From Bacillus sp. FJAT-50079 (lineage in GTDB: Bacteria > Bacillota > Bacilli > Bacillales > Bacillaceae_C): a stretch of DNA of 64,000 nucleotides. Positions 52,866 through 61,795 of this stretch are shown here, in pieces (within the stretch, counting starts at the first letter, position 1; every line of letters starts with the position of its first letter). The DNA lies in contig NZ_JAGYPD010000005.1 in the NCBI RefSeq assembly GCF_018343515.1, positions 390,918-454,917 on the forward strand. Direction: 5' to 3'. The notes beneath the pieces were generated by a model, which was not told the origin of the DNA, did not search any database, and was given only the letters and a program-made list of their open reading frames with translations. The position numbers were made by a program, and so were the translations under genes.

Positions 52866-54320
52866 CTATACTCTTGGAAGACGAATACGAAACACGGTTC
52901 CCGTAGTATCGCTTTGCTTCAAATAGAGATCCCCCTTCATTGCTTGAGCAATCATTTTACTTAAAGATAATCCAAGACCTAACCCCCTGTGTTTGTATTT
53001 CTTCTCTTCTCCCCGATAAAAACGCTCAAAGATAAAAGATTGCTCTTTAAATGGGATTCCCGGTCCATTATCAGCAATATCAATATAAACATGATATTGA
53101 TCAAGGCTTACGTTTACTTGTATTTCTCCTTCTTGAATCGCTTGCTTAGCATTATTAAGCAAATTAATCATAATTTGTTCTAATCTAATTGTATCTATTT
53201 CTATTTGCGAGTCATTTTTTAAAAGTGAAATCGTTGTTCTAATACCTTCCTCTTCTTGGGAAACATTCCACTGATATACAATGTTTTCTACCAAATCATT
53301 GATATTGGCTTTTACGATCGTTAAAGGGACAGCATTTGCAGCAAACGAATTAAAAGCAAGTAAATCCTCAACCATTGTTTTCATTTTTGTTGTTTCTTTA
53401 AGGGAAATTTTGATAAACTCTTTTGCTTCATCACCGGAAACAACGTTGTCATTTATCGCTTGAAGTAAGCCACTTATAGAAGTAACCGGGGTTTTTAATT
53501 CATGAGTTACACCAGCTAACAATTCCGTCCGGAGGGATTCAAGCTGTTCTAATCGATTCGCCATTTCCTTAAAAGATGTAACAAGTTCATACACTTCCTC
53601 TTCCTTGCTGTTTTGCGGAAGATGAATACGATAATCCCCTTCTTGAACTTGTTTTGCTGCTTGGGCAACTTCTTTAATCGGCCTTGATAACCGCTTTGTT
53701 AAAAAATAGATAGCTCCCCACCCAAGCAATGCAAGACTAATAATCATAATGGTTAGCAACGTGTATTCCTGGTTTACTTTCGCTAATTCTATTTCGGACT
53801 CAAACATTACAACCCAACCAATTATATTTTCATCTACTGATATTGGTGCTTTAACGATATAGAAATATATTGAATCCTTACCTAATGGCAGTTTTTGAAC
53901 TGTTTCTTCAGATTGTACAATGTTCACATTTACGTAATTGTCGAAAGGTACCATTGGTCGATTATTACTGGAAACAACTTGTCCTTCAGTATTTACAATA
54001 TATATAAATGGTTCACTTTCTAAATCCATCCAACGGCGATCTGGAAATCCTCCTGGAATACCTCTTCCAAGAGGTGGTCTTTGTTCGTTATCACTTACAA
54101 TTCTGCTTGCCATGTCTTCCGTAAGCAACTTCATAATATTAATGCGATTTTCTATCGTTGTATTGCGAATCCATAACGCAGATAATAGTCCAATGACAAT
54201 TAATCCAATACATAAAGTCAATAAATAACGACTTGTCCAATAACGATTTAAGGGGGTTCGCTTTTTACTTTTTATAAACACTAAATTGATACCCCATTCC
54301 CCGAAGCGTTTTAATTTCAC
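52866..54320 (-). CDS. Sensor histidine kinase
   Basis: Membrane kinase of up to 484 residues. Helix 1 at about 32-52, an external sensor of about 120 residues, helix 2 near 185-205, then HAMP, H-box VTHELKTPVTSISG (phosphorylated His), N-box QIMINLLNNAKQAI, DNGPGIP, FERFYRG and GLGLGLSLSK. The sensor contains RPPLGRGIPGGFPDRRW, Gly/Pro-rich like the secreted proteins of the neighbouring operons. The frame overlaps the end of the regulator gene; GTG 54320 or GTG 54281 could be the start. Probably senses an envelope signal. Confidence 0.92.
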   Translation of the reverse strand: MKLKRFGEWGINLVFIKSKKRTPLNRYWTSRYLLTLCIGLIVIGLLSALWIRNTTIENRINIMKLLTEDMASRIVSDNEQRPPLGRGIPGGFPDRRWMDLESEPFIYIVNTEGQVVSSNNRPMVPFDNYVNVNIVQSEETVQKLPLGKDSIYFYIVKAPISVDENIIGWVVMFESEIELAKVNQEYTLLTIMIISLALLGWGAIYFLTKRLSRPIKEVAQAAKQVQEGDYRIHLPQNSKEEEVYELVTSFKEMANRLEQLESLRTELLAGVTHELKTPVTSISGLLQAINDNVVSGDEAKEFIKISLKETTKMKTMVEDLLAFNSFAANAVPLTIVKANINDLVENIVYQWNVSQEEEGIRTTISLLKNDSQIEIDTIRLEQIMINLLNNAKQAIQEGEIQVNVSLDQYHVYIDIADNGPGIPFKEQSFIFERFYRGEEKKYKHRGLGLGLSLSKMIAQAMKGDLYLKQSDTTGTVFRIRLPRV

Positions 54321-54954
54321 CTTCTTCTTTCGGCCAGTCCTGTAATTCGTTTCTTAATCGCTTTATAGCAAGATCAACCGCCCGGTCACTTCCCTCATAA
54401 TCCCAGCCCCAAACTTCTTCTATTAATTGATCCCTTGTAAACGATTGGTTAGGATGGTCAGCTAAAAATAAAAGCAGCGATAAATCACGTGGGATTAAGC
54501 GGATTGTCTTTCCTAAAAGCTTAACATGATGAGATTTCAAGTCAATTTCAAGCTGACCAAACCCTTTAACCTGGGAATTATCAACTTTAGAACGACGCAA
54601 CACTGCTTTTACACGGGCCACCACTTCTTCTCCATTAAACGGCTTCGCAATATAATCATCTGCGCCTTCATTCAAACCATTTAAACGATAATTAACATCT
54701 CCTAAAGCTGTGAGCATAATAACAGCACATGTATTAATTTTACGTATCTCTTTGAGCAGTTCCCAGCCATCTTTCCCAGGGAGCATTACATCTAATAATA
54801 CAAGATCCGGATGGCTTGAATAAAATGCCTCCATGGCCTCCATACCGTTAAATACTTGTTCAACATGAAATCCAGCTTTTTGTAAATAAACTCTTAACAC
54901 CTCGCTAATTGCAAATTCGTCTTCTATAATTAAAATTTTTTTCACGATCATCAT
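54265..54954 (-). CDS. OmpR/PhoB family response regulator
   Basis: Regulator of 229 residues. The receiver domain has IIEDE near residue 9-13, the phosphorylated Asp in LVLLDVMLPGKDGW, the conserved T in MLTALGD and K in IAKPFNGEE. The winged-helix DNA-binding domain begins near residue 130 (FGQLEIDLKSHHVKLLGK) and ends with GMGYQFSVYKK. Overlaps the kinase gene. The closest candidate targets are the two 55-bp promoter blocks at 47295 and 52611, which contain 11-base-spaced direct repeats of the sort such regulators bind. Confidence 0.95.
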   Translation of the reverse strand: MMIVKKILIIEDEFAISEVLRVYLQKAGFHVEQVFNGMEAMEAFYSSHPDLVLLDVMLPGKDGWELLKEIRKINTCAVIMLTALGDVNYRLNGLNEGADDYIAKPFNGEEVVARVKAVLRRSKVDNSQVKGFGQLEIDLKSHHVKLLGKTIRLIPRDLSLLLFLADHPNQSFTRDQLIEEVWGWDYEGSDRAVDLAIKRLRNELQDWPKEEGEIKTLRGMGYQFSVYKK

Positions 54955-55345
54955 CCCTTATATATTTGGAATAGATTTTTACATAAAAACCTGACTTTTC
55001 ATAGCATTTTGTATCACTGCATAAGCAGAATAGATCTTTTGACAACGTCTTGATCTCCTACTGGTCTCCTATTATCACACAAACCACAATCGTTTCCGCA
55101 TACTTATCCAACTAATTATCAATAATCCCCTCATAATAAACATCCCCATATCAGATTACAATAAATAATTGAACCCTTCTAAACCACAGCGTTATTTTTT
55201 AACTTTCAATTATTCCAGTCTCCATGGCAGAGTACTAATGAAAAGTCGGCTCCTTTCATTTCTTTTAATTGCTCTATATTTCAACTTACATATTATTCTA
55301 AATGTTTATGTATAATGAAATAATATCAAATAAGGTGGGATGCTT
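54955..55345. other. Divergent intergenic region, no gene recognised
   Basis: About 390 AT-rich bases between the response regulator gene and the serine hydrolase gene. Promoters for both are expected. I find no copy of the 55-bp block of the neighbouring operons, no repeat and no strong hairpin. Confidence 0.45.
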
Positions 55346-56413
55346 ATGCAAGCGAAACAAAATGAAAAGGTAATCAACTCAATAAAAAAATCATTCAAAA
55401 AACAAGTACAAAAAGACAAAAGGTTAAAGAGTGCATTTTTACTTGTTCATTCCGAAAAGAAAGGTATTCATTTAAAGATTGCAGAAGGTTCCATGAATCT
55501 GGACCAACCAATATATGTGGCTAGTGTGGGGAAAATATTTACTTCTGTTATCATTAGTATATTGTATGAAAGAGGACAATTAACATTCGATGATGCAATC
55601 ACTAAATATCTAGACCTTTCATTGATTCAAAATCTTCATGTATACAAAGGGAAAGATTATATAAAGCACATAAAAATTAAACATCTATTAAATCACACAT
55701 CTGGATTGCGTGATAATTTCTACCCGCTTCTTCGCAAACTGGTTGATGATCAAGATTTTAACATGAACCCACAGGAGACAATTACTTGGGCAAAAATACA
55801 TCAAAAACCTCTTTTCTCTCCAGGCAACGGATTTAACTATTCCAATACAAACTATCAACTACTAGGATTAATTATCGAAAGAGTTACAGGATTACCTTTT
55901 CATGTAGTTATGAAACAATACATCTATCAACCACTCGGGATGATGAATTCATCTATCCTACACGATTCGGAACCATTAGATAAAGACACCCAACAGTTAG
56001 CAAATTTTTATGTTAATCAAAACAATATTACTAACCACAAAGGGCATGCAAGGCTTGCCTATGCAGGAGGTGGAGTCGTATCTACTGGGGAAGATTTGTT
56101 AAAATTTATGAAGGCATTATCATCCTATCAATTAGTGAAAAAAGAAACACTAAAGAAAATGATGAACGATAAAACGAAGTATAGTATAGGAATTGATTAT
56201 GGTTATGGCCTAATGCAGTTTAAAACCGTTCCACTACTTATGCCAAAAATATTTAATGTTTGGGGACATGCGGGTGGAACAGGTGCCTATATGTTTTATC
56301 ACCCTAAAATGGATACCTATTTAATTGGAACTTTTAATGATTTTTCCTATGAAAGAAAAGGGGTTAAATTTATGTTAACAAAAGTAATCAGCCAATTGGC
56401 AAAACTAAAATGA
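55346..56413 (+). CDS. Serine hydrolase, beta-lactamase (class C-like) family
   Basis: About 355 residues of the penicillin-binding-protein-like hydrolase family. Catalytic SxxK is in VASVGKIFTSVI, the Tyr motif is YSNTNY, and HAGGTGA replaces the KTG motif, as common in esterase-like members (EstB and related). No signal peptide is visible, so it may be cytoplasmic. ATG 55346 is preceded at a suitable distance by GGTGGGA; ATG 55340 is too close. Substrate unknown; resistance to beta-lactams should not be assumed. Confidence 0.88.
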   Translation: MQAKQNEKVINSIKKSFKKQVQKDKRLKSAFLLVHSEKKGIHLKIAEGSMNLDQPIYVASVGKIFTSVIISILYERGQLTFDDAITKYLDLSLIQNLHVYKGKDYIKHIKIKHLLNHTSGLRDNFYPLLRKLVDDQDFNMNPQETITWAKIHQKPLFSPGNGFNYSNTNYQLLGLIIERVTGLPFHVVMKQYIYQPLGMMNSSILHDSEPLDKDTQQLANFYVNQNNITNHKGHARLAYAGGGVVSTGEDLLKFMKALSSYQLVKKETLKKMMNDKTKYSIGIDYGYGLMQFKTVPLLMPKIFNVWGHAGGTGAYMFYHPKMDTYLIGTFNDFSYERKGVKFMLTKVISQLAKLK

Positions 56414-56467
56414 AGGAAGAGTATGTATTACCTCTTCGAGATGATTATTCTGATTACGGCATCATCT

Positions 56468-57166
56468 TTAGTTATATCGAATTCCGTTGGATATTTCCTC
56501 TAAATTTTTCCAGTTTAATATGCGAATCGAGTTTTTATCTCTTTCAATAATTTTTTTTTCTGATAGCGAATGAATAACTCGATTTAGGTGTCGATAAGTC
56601 GTACCAAGTAAATCTGCAATCTCTCTTATATTGGAAGTCTCTAGCTCCATTCCAAAGATGTTACCTGGGTCAGACGATATCGTAGACATAAGATAACTCG
56701 CAAACTTGTTTTCCACAGATGCTAATAAATTTACACGCGAAGCAGTTGTACAAGTTTGAAGCTTGTAGCTTACATGTTGTAAAAGTGTATGTAAAAACTT
56801 TGGATTATTCATTTCATGTTGTTTTATATAATCAAAATGTAGTCCAATCAATAAGCACTCATTAACCGCTTTAACTTGTGATTGGACAGGAACGTTTCGG
56901 ATTAATTCAATATCACCAATAATAGAGAAAGGTTGTACAAATCGTAGTAAAAGTGATTTTCCAGTTTCAACACTCGAAGTTATTTTTAATTTTCCTTCCA
57001 CTAAAAATAATAATGATTCCATTTCCATTCCTTCAAATAAAACAATTTCGTCTTTCCCATATTGTTGCAATGTAAATGGGAGTTGCTTTTCTTGGTCAAA
57101 CATTTCTTCGATATGATATTCTTGTAATTTTGATTCGAGCAGTTTCAAGTCCTGAATAAATTTCAT
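56468..57166 (-). CDS. Crp/Fnr family regulator, YeiL-like
   Basis: Regulator of about 232 residues: an N-terminal cyclic-nucleotide-binding-type barrel (FTLQQYGKDEIVLFEGMEMESLLFLVEGKLKI to FSIIGDIELI) and a C-terminal winged helix (NIREIADLLGTTYRHLNRVIHSLSEKKII). Cysteine clusters as in Fnr are missing, so oxygen sensing through an iron-sulfur cluster is unlikely. ATG 57166 follows GGAGTTTTTT; the ORF to 57250 extends into the promoter. Divergent from a HAD phosphatase gene with a palindrome between them. Confidence 0.88.
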   Translation of the reverse strand: MKFIQDLKLLESKLQEYHIEEMFDQEKQLPFTLQQYGKDEIVLFEGMEMESLLFLVEGKLKITSSVETGKSLLLRFVQPFSIIGDIELIRNVPVQSQVKAVNECLLIGLHFDYIKQHEMNNPKFLHTLLQHVSYKLQTCTTASRVNLLASVENKFASYLMSTISSDPGNIFGMELETSNIREIADLLGTTYRHLNRVIHSLSEKKIIERDKNSIRILNWKNLEEISNGIRYN

Positions 57167-57182
57167 AAAAAACTCCTTTTTG

Positions 57183-57194
57183 GGACATATGTCC
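57183..57194. promoter_or_regulatory. Palindrome in the Crp-type/HAD divergent promoter
   Basis: GGACATATGTCC is a perfect 12-base palindrome located about 17 bases before the Crp-type start and about 60 before the HAD start. It is a candidate autoregulatory site. Crp-family sites are usually longer, so the assignment is tentative. Confidence 0.5.
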
Positions 57195-57253
57195 TTTTCA
57201 TTATACGATAAATTGATATGATAAAAAAATAAAAGTTGTAGGAGTGGCATAGA

Positions 57254-58033
57254 ATGAAATTTGTGTTCGATTTAGATGGGACAATTTGCTTTAAAGGTCA
57301 GCCTATTTCCGAAAAACTACTAATATCATTAGAAAAGCTAGTAGCACAAGGCCACGAGGTTATTTTTGCTTCAGCTAGGCCAATACGTGATTTACTCCCT
57401 GTCTTGCATAGGCGTTTTCATCAATACTCAATGATTGGTGGAAATGGTTCAATTATTGCAAGTAAAGGGAAAATCATATCAACGAGTCATTTTGATGACG
57501 ATACACTTGCAAATATTGTGCAATTACTTAGAACCTATAATGCTTCTTATTTAATAGATGGTGATTGGGATTATGCCTATACAGGTCCAGCCACACATCC
57601 AATTTTGAACAATCTTGATCCAGACAAGCGTGCTAAAAACGTCAAATTAGATACATTACAGTCCATCATAAAAGTTTTAATCCTTACTTCAGACAATTTG
57701 AAAGAAGTTGAAGGACGGCTTCGCAATCTGAATGTTGTGGTTCACTCTCATGGAAATGAGGGAGTATTAGATGTAAGTCCAATTGGAATAGATAAGTGGA
57801 GTGGATTGCAGCAACTCGGTGTAAAAGAAGGGGAATATATAGCATTTGGTAATGATGCCAATGATATTGCAATGTTTCAACATGCATTGTATTCAGTCAT
57901 GATTGGTGGAAATTCACAATTATCACCATTTTCATCCGAACAATTATTATTAAGTAAGGATATAGAAAACCTTATAGTCAAGAGGCTTAGTGAATTAGGA
58001 GATAAAAATCTAATCAATAAGTTGATAACCTGA
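57254..58033 (+). CDS. HAD superfamily hydrolase, Cof type
   Basis: Phosphatase of 259 residues. Motif I is FDLDGT at residues 4-9, motif II FASAR (Ser near residue 37), motif III K..(QSIIKVLIL) and motif IV FGNDANDIAMF, with a C2-type cap domain of about 100 residues, as in Cof/sugar phosphatases. Small phosphorylated metabolites are expected substrates. ATG follows AGGAGTGGC. Sharing a promoter region with a Crp-type regulator suggests that the two belong together. Confidence 0.92.
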   Translation: MKFVFDLDGTICFKGQPISEKLLISLEKLVAQGHEVIFASARPIRDLLPVLHRRFHQYSMIGGNGSIIASKGKIISTSHFDDDTLANIVQLLRTYNASYLIDGDWDYAYTGPATHPILNNLDPDKRAKNVKLDTLQSIIKVLILTSDNLKEVEGRLRNLNVVVHSHGNEGVLDVSPIGIDKWSGLQQLGVKEGEYIAFGNDANDIAMFQHALYSVMIGGNSQLSPFSSEQLLLSKDIENLIVKRLSELGDKNLINKLIT

Positions 58034-58092
58034 TAAAAGGAACATAGAAATGATCAAGCTTTTTTATAAAAACAAAACTAAAGTCTAATAGA

Positions 58093-58142
58093 AAAGAATC
58101 TATTTTGAACAATCTTTTTCCAAAATAGATTCTTTTTATTTA
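58093..58142 (+). terminator. Terminator of the HAD gene
   Basis: AAAAGAATCTATTTTG pairs with CAAAATAGATTCTTTT (16 bp) around a 13-base loop, followed by TATTTAT. Placed 60 bases after the stop; because the opposing gene ends at 58205 it may act in both directions. Confidence 0.88.
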
Positions 58143-58204
58143 TCGTAAAAATCGGTTTGAGATGTGTTTCAAAACTTCACATAACTTGGTCTATAGTTTA
58201 GCCT

Positions 58205-58786
58205 TTAAGTCTGTTTTTCATTAAGATACGTTTTTATGCTTGGTGGTTCATAAAAATTTAATTTTTCAAGTAATCGATTCGGTTCAACATCTACAAGTGT
58301 CATAGAACGGTACTTTTCGTGTAAAAATTGTTCCTTTGTCATATGATTAAACAGTTCAACAAGAGGATCAAAGTATCGATTAATGTTTAGAAGACCACAA
58401 GGTTTTTGATGAAGTCCTAATTGTGCCCATGTAAAAATTTCAAAGAACTCTTCTAATGTTCCCGGTCCACCTGGTAAAGCGACAAAGCCATCTGCAAGCT
58501 CTGCCATTTTAGCCTTCCTTTCGTGCATAGAATTGACAACGATCAGCTTCGATAAGCTTCTATGTGATATTTCTCTTTGCTCTAGAAAATTAGGCATAAT
58601 CCCAATGACTTCTCCACCTGCATCTAAAACAGCATCAGCAACTGCCCCCATAACCCCTACACTTGCCCCACCATAAACAAGTGTAATACCATGTTTGGCC
58701 AGTTCTTCACCAAATTTTTTGGCACTTTCTATATATACATTCGATGCTCCATCACTGGAACCACAAAATACTGCGATACTTTTCAT
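58205..58786 (-). CDS. yvdD: LOG family protein YvdD
   Basis: Phosphoribohydrolase of 193 residues (TIGR00730, LOG family), which removes ribose 5-phosphate from nucleoside monophosphates, releasing the base (cytokinin or AMP-type substrates in studied members). The signature PGGPGTLEE is intact, as is the substrate-binding MHERKAKM. N-terminal VFCGSSDGA is typical. GGGGGACGTC precedes the ATG. Single gene. Confidence 0.95.
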   Translation of the reverse strand: MKSIAVFCGSSDGASNVYIESAKKFGEELAKHGITLVYGGASVGVMGAVADAVLDAGGEVIGIMPNFLEQREISHRSLSKLIVVNSMHERKAKMAELADGFVALPGGPGTLEEFFEIFTWAQLGLHQKPCGLLNINRYFDPLVELFNHMTKEQFLHEKYRSMTLVDVEPNRLLEKLNFYEPPSIKTYLNEKQT

Positions 58787-59083
58787 TATGACGTCCCCCT
58801 ATCGGATTCAGCGATTATATTATACAAAAGACTTGTTGATTGCGATGATGGGATTTAAGGGAAAAAGGAACATTCCCTGCACCCACCTTATTCACAATAC
58901 CATTTCAAATATCTAAAATAGCCATTAATCGATGCGATCACAATTAGTTTTTCCTTGCTCTCTCCTAGCCCTGGCTTCTTTAATTTAATAGATTTTATCT
59001 AATTCAAATCCTTCATCCCGCTCTATTTCACAAACCGCAAAGGATACTTAAAATATTCTTAAGCTATTAGATTTCGTTTTTGA
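58787..59083. other. Intergenic spacer, nothing recognised
   Basis: About 300 bases between the LysE-type gene and yvdD, both on the minus strand. It should contain the yvdD promoter. No terminator-like hairpin with a T-run, repeat or gene is seen. Confidence 0.4.
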
Positions 59084-59731
59084 TTACATTCCTTTAATTG
59101 CGATTACAAACTCATAAATGAAGTATCCCGCAAAACCGATTAAAATAATCCCAGCGATGATCGATACCCACTTTATCATCGTACGGCTCATTACTTTCCT
59201 TGTTACTGAAATAATTGATAGTAACCCAATATCATGAAGGAGAATACCAACTAAGATGCCTGACCCAACGATTAAAAAACTTGATGGATGCGAAGCATCG
59301 TAAGAATCGGAGAGTACAGCTCCAAAAACGGAAATCCAAAATACAAGATTCCCTGGTGAAATAGCTACAAGTAACCCGTTGCGATAGGAGGTTAAAAATG
59401 ACTTATTCGATTTTCCACCAGCTAACATAATGTCTTTATCTGAGTTTTTGATAGAATCATAACCTAAAAATGCTAAAAAGCCCGCACCAATGAGCCACAT
59501 TGGTATTTGAATGTACGGTATAGCAAGCACAGATGCCAATCCCATATATAAGGAAATAATTAACAGGAAATCTACTGTCATTCCACCTAATCCGACAGCC
59601 CATCCATGCATAAAACCTTTTTTCAACCCTTGCTTCGTCATTTCAACTGTAATTGCTCCAACAGGCATCGCAATGGCAAGCCCAGCTAAAACATATGTAA
59701 AAAATAGCCCCAAAATATACCCTGCTTTCAA
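59084..59731 (-). CDS. LysE family transporter
   Basis: Exporter of 215 residues with six predicted helices. PVGAITVEMTKQGLKKGFMHGWAVGLGGMTVDFLLIISLYMGL and SYRNGLLVAISPGNLVFWISVFG are LysE-family features; the latter replaces the usual NPK with SPG. Amino acids or small metabolites are probable substrates. The start is TTG after GAAGAGA. Unlike the LysE gene at 42409 no regulator accompanies it. Confidence 0.88.
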   Translation of the reverse strand: MKAGYILGLFFTYVLAGLAIAMPVGAITVEMTKQGLKKGFMHGWAVGLGGMTVDFLLIISLYMGLASVLAIPYIQIPMWLIGAGFLAFLGYDSIKNSDKDIMLAGGKSNKSFLTSYRNGLLVAISPGNLVFWISVFGAVLSDSYDASHPSSFLIVGSGILVGILLHDIGLLSIISVTRKVMSRTMIKWVSIIAGIILIGFAGYFIYEFVIAIKGM

Positions 59732-60127
59732 ATTTTATCTCTTCATACGTCCGTTTTATCTTTACATAATAACATAATAAATAGATAAACATACATAAAA
59801 ATGCACAATAATTAATAACTATGCAGGTGATCTTTTGGTTATTTTGGACATAATTTCATGATCTGCCTTTTTAAAAAAATTCTATAAAAGTAATTTTAAA
59901 AATTGACGATTTGTTTCTACTTGAACAACTGGAAATAAAACCTCTAAGCGTATTGCTTAATACCTTGCAAAAGGAAGTATTATATTAAGTTCTTAATAAG
60001 GATCAATATCATAGCTTTGAGAAACTAAATTCTGAAAAAGTAGCTTTTATTTTTTAAAAAGGAAAATTATGATGATTTTATGTATAATAAAGTAATTCGT
60101 TTTCTTTTTGGAAAGAAGGTCCTTATT
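59732..60127. other. Divergent intergenic region, no gene recognised
   Basis: About 395 very AT-rich bases between the LysE-type and BASS-type genes. The reading frame of the latter extends to an ATG at 60080 without a ribosome site. No repeat or strong hairpin noted. Confidence 0.45.
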
Positions 60128-61096
60128 TTGTTAGAAAAATTGAATAAATTCATTCAAAAATGGATGCCTATATTAACACCACTTAGTTTAATTATTGGTG
60201 TACTACTTGAAAATGTAGGAGAACATCTATTATTCCTCGTTTCGTGGTTATTTGCATTTATGACCTTTGTTAGTAGTTTAGGCATGAAATTTAAAGATGT
60301 AAAAGTTTTTGTGAAGTACCCTAAAACCATCCTTTTTAGCATAGCTTTCTTACATATTATCATGCCTCTTTGGGCTTATTTTTTATCAAAATTCATTTTT
60401 CAAGATCATTTATTAACAATTGGTTTTGTTATAGCTGTGGCTGTTCCGACAGGTGTTACTAGCGTGATTTGGGTAACCATTTCGAAAGGTAATTTGCCGC
60501 TTTGTTTATCTATTGTTCTTATTGATACGTTAATATCTCCTATTGTTATGCCAGCACTCCTTCAACTAATTGTTGGAGAATCAATCGCCATTGATAGTAC
60601 TTCTCTTGTTTTAGATTTAGTATGGATGATTGTATTGCCATCGATTTTAGGGATATTATTAAATGAACTTTCGAAAGGCTCTATTCAAAAGAAATATGGA
60701 ATGAAATTAGCTCCTTTTTCAAAACTTTGCCTTTTTGGAGTTATTATGATTAATAGCAGTGCAATTGCTCCCTATTTAAGGGATATTACGTGGGAATTGA
60801 TCGGTGTCATTTTACTAGTATTTATTATTGCCGTTTCTGGTTATGTTTTTACTATGTTATTAGGACGGATAATCTGGAAAGATCAAAGTATAACAACTAC
60901 ATTTGTATTTACTGGCGGAATGCGTAATATTGCAGTGGGAGTAATTATCGCCACAACATATTTCCCTTCCAAGGTAGCCATGCCTGTCGTTTTCGGAATG
61001 CTATTCCAGCAAGTATTAGCTTCTGTAGCTAGTAAAGTAATTGAGAAAAAACAAGTAAAAATGTTCAACATTGATTCAAATGTTAAACAACTTTAA
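60128..61096 (+). CDS. Bile acid:sodium symporter (BASS) family transporter
   Basis: About 322 residues and nine to ten membrane helices. The family motifs appear as FMTFVSSLGMKFKD, the AVPTGVTSVIWVTISKGN crossing region and TGGMRNIAVGVIIATTYFP, the second crossing. Sodium-coupled uptake of an organic anion is likely; bile acids are not implied, and pantoate or keto acids are known substrates elsewhere. I chose TTG 60128, eight bases after GAAGG; ATG 60080 has no ribosome site. Confidence 0.88.
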   Translation: MLEKLNKFIQKWMPILTPLSLIIGVLLENVGEHLLFLVSWLFAFMTFVSSLGMKFKDVKVFVKYPKTILFSIAFLHIIMPLWAYFLSKFIFQDHLLTIGFVIAVAVPTGVTSVIWVTISKGNLPLCLSIVLIDTLISPIVMPALLQLIVGESIAIDSTSLVLDLVWMIVLPSILGILLNELSKGSIQKKYGMKLAPFSKLCLFGVIMINSSAIAPYLRDITWELIGVILLVFIIAVSGYVFTMLLGRIIWKDQSITTTFVFTGGMRNIAVGVIIATTYFPSKVAMPVVFGMLFQQVLASVASKVIEKKQVKMFNIDSNVKQL

Positions 61097-61130
61097 AACC
61101 ACCTATTACATTATTTGATAGGTGGTTATT
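61097..61130 (+). terminator. Terminator of the BASS gene
   Basis: AACCACCTAT (61097-61106) pairs with ATAGGTGGTT (61118-61127) around an eleven-base loop, followed by ATTGCTTTT. Directly after the stop codon. Confidence 0.85.
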
Positions 61131-61232
61131 GCTTTTCTAGCCTCTAGTCTTTTTATGAAAAAGAAGACATCGCAATCTACTAGTATTGTCATGTCTTCCT
61201 TTGATAGTATAGTTGGTTTCCATATTATGTAA

Positions 61233-61673
61233 TCAATACCTGTGCCTTGATGCACCGCTATTACCTTCGCTGTCTTCCTTGGCAGCGGCATTATACACTT
61301 TAAATTTTGCTGATCTTTTTTTCTGTAAAAACTTTTGATTGAGGACGACGACTTTCTCGTTCTCAGTTGTCCTGTATCTTTGATAATTGAATTTATATTT
61401 TTCAAACGCAATATGCCCCAAAAGATAAATCGGCAGGATAATAAACAAGAGGATAGCCGCATGTTGAAACAGCTTGAATTCCTTCCCCGTCACATAGATA
61501 GTCAGAACAGCAAAGGCTCCAATTGAAACCATGAAAGTGAAAACCAGATTGGCTAGATGAAAGACGCCAACACTCTCTTTTTCCCGAAACATCTGCTCCA
61601 ATTCATATTTGAATAAAAGGGTTATGAAAACGGAAATCACAATGACAACAAATGTAAAAAAGTAAGTAAGCAC
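61233..61673 (-). CDS. Hypothetical three-helix membrane protein
   Basis: Protein of 146 residues with helices at about 3-20, 40-62 and 71-88 and a basic cytoplasmic tail (YKFNYQRYRTTENEKVVVLNQKFLQKKRSAKFK). I do not recognise the family. GTG start after GGGGGCG. A second minus-strand frame (61106-61462) overlaps the tail and is open beyond the stop at 61233; I treat it as chance, though a frameshift near the end cannot be excluded. Confidence 0.65.
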   Translation of the reverse strand: MLTYFFTFVVIVISVFITLLFKYELEQMFREKESVGVFHLANLVFTFMVSIGAFAVLTIYVTGKEFKLFQHAAILLFIILPIYLLGHIAFEKYKFNYQRYRTTENEKVVVLNQKFLQKKRSAKFKVYNAAAKEDSEGNSGASRHRY

Positions 61674-61735
61674 CTATTTTCGCCCCCTTAATAAAAATAT
61701 GTCAAATTGCATCTTTGCTTTTTAAAAAACGTACT

Positions 61736-61766
61736 AAAAAGAAGCAGGGTTAGCAAGCTTCTTTTT
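61736..61766 (-). terminator. Terminator of the CMD gene
   Basis: AAGAAGC and GCTTCTT arms around a 12-base loop, with T on the minus strand following; the plus strand also ends in TTTTT. Positioned 30 bases beyond the stop codon at 61796. Confidence 0.82.
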
Positions 61767-61795
61767 CAGGATAGTTTCTCGCAAAAGGAACCTAT

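Noticed and set aside
55346-56413. Antibiotic-resistance beta-lactamase
   Set aside because: The KTG motif is replaced by HxG and no signal peptide is visible; the enzyme fits esterase or peptidase-like members better.
61106-61462. 118-codon minus-strand frame
   Set aside because: It mostly overlaps the 146-residue membrane protein in another frame and has no start signal.
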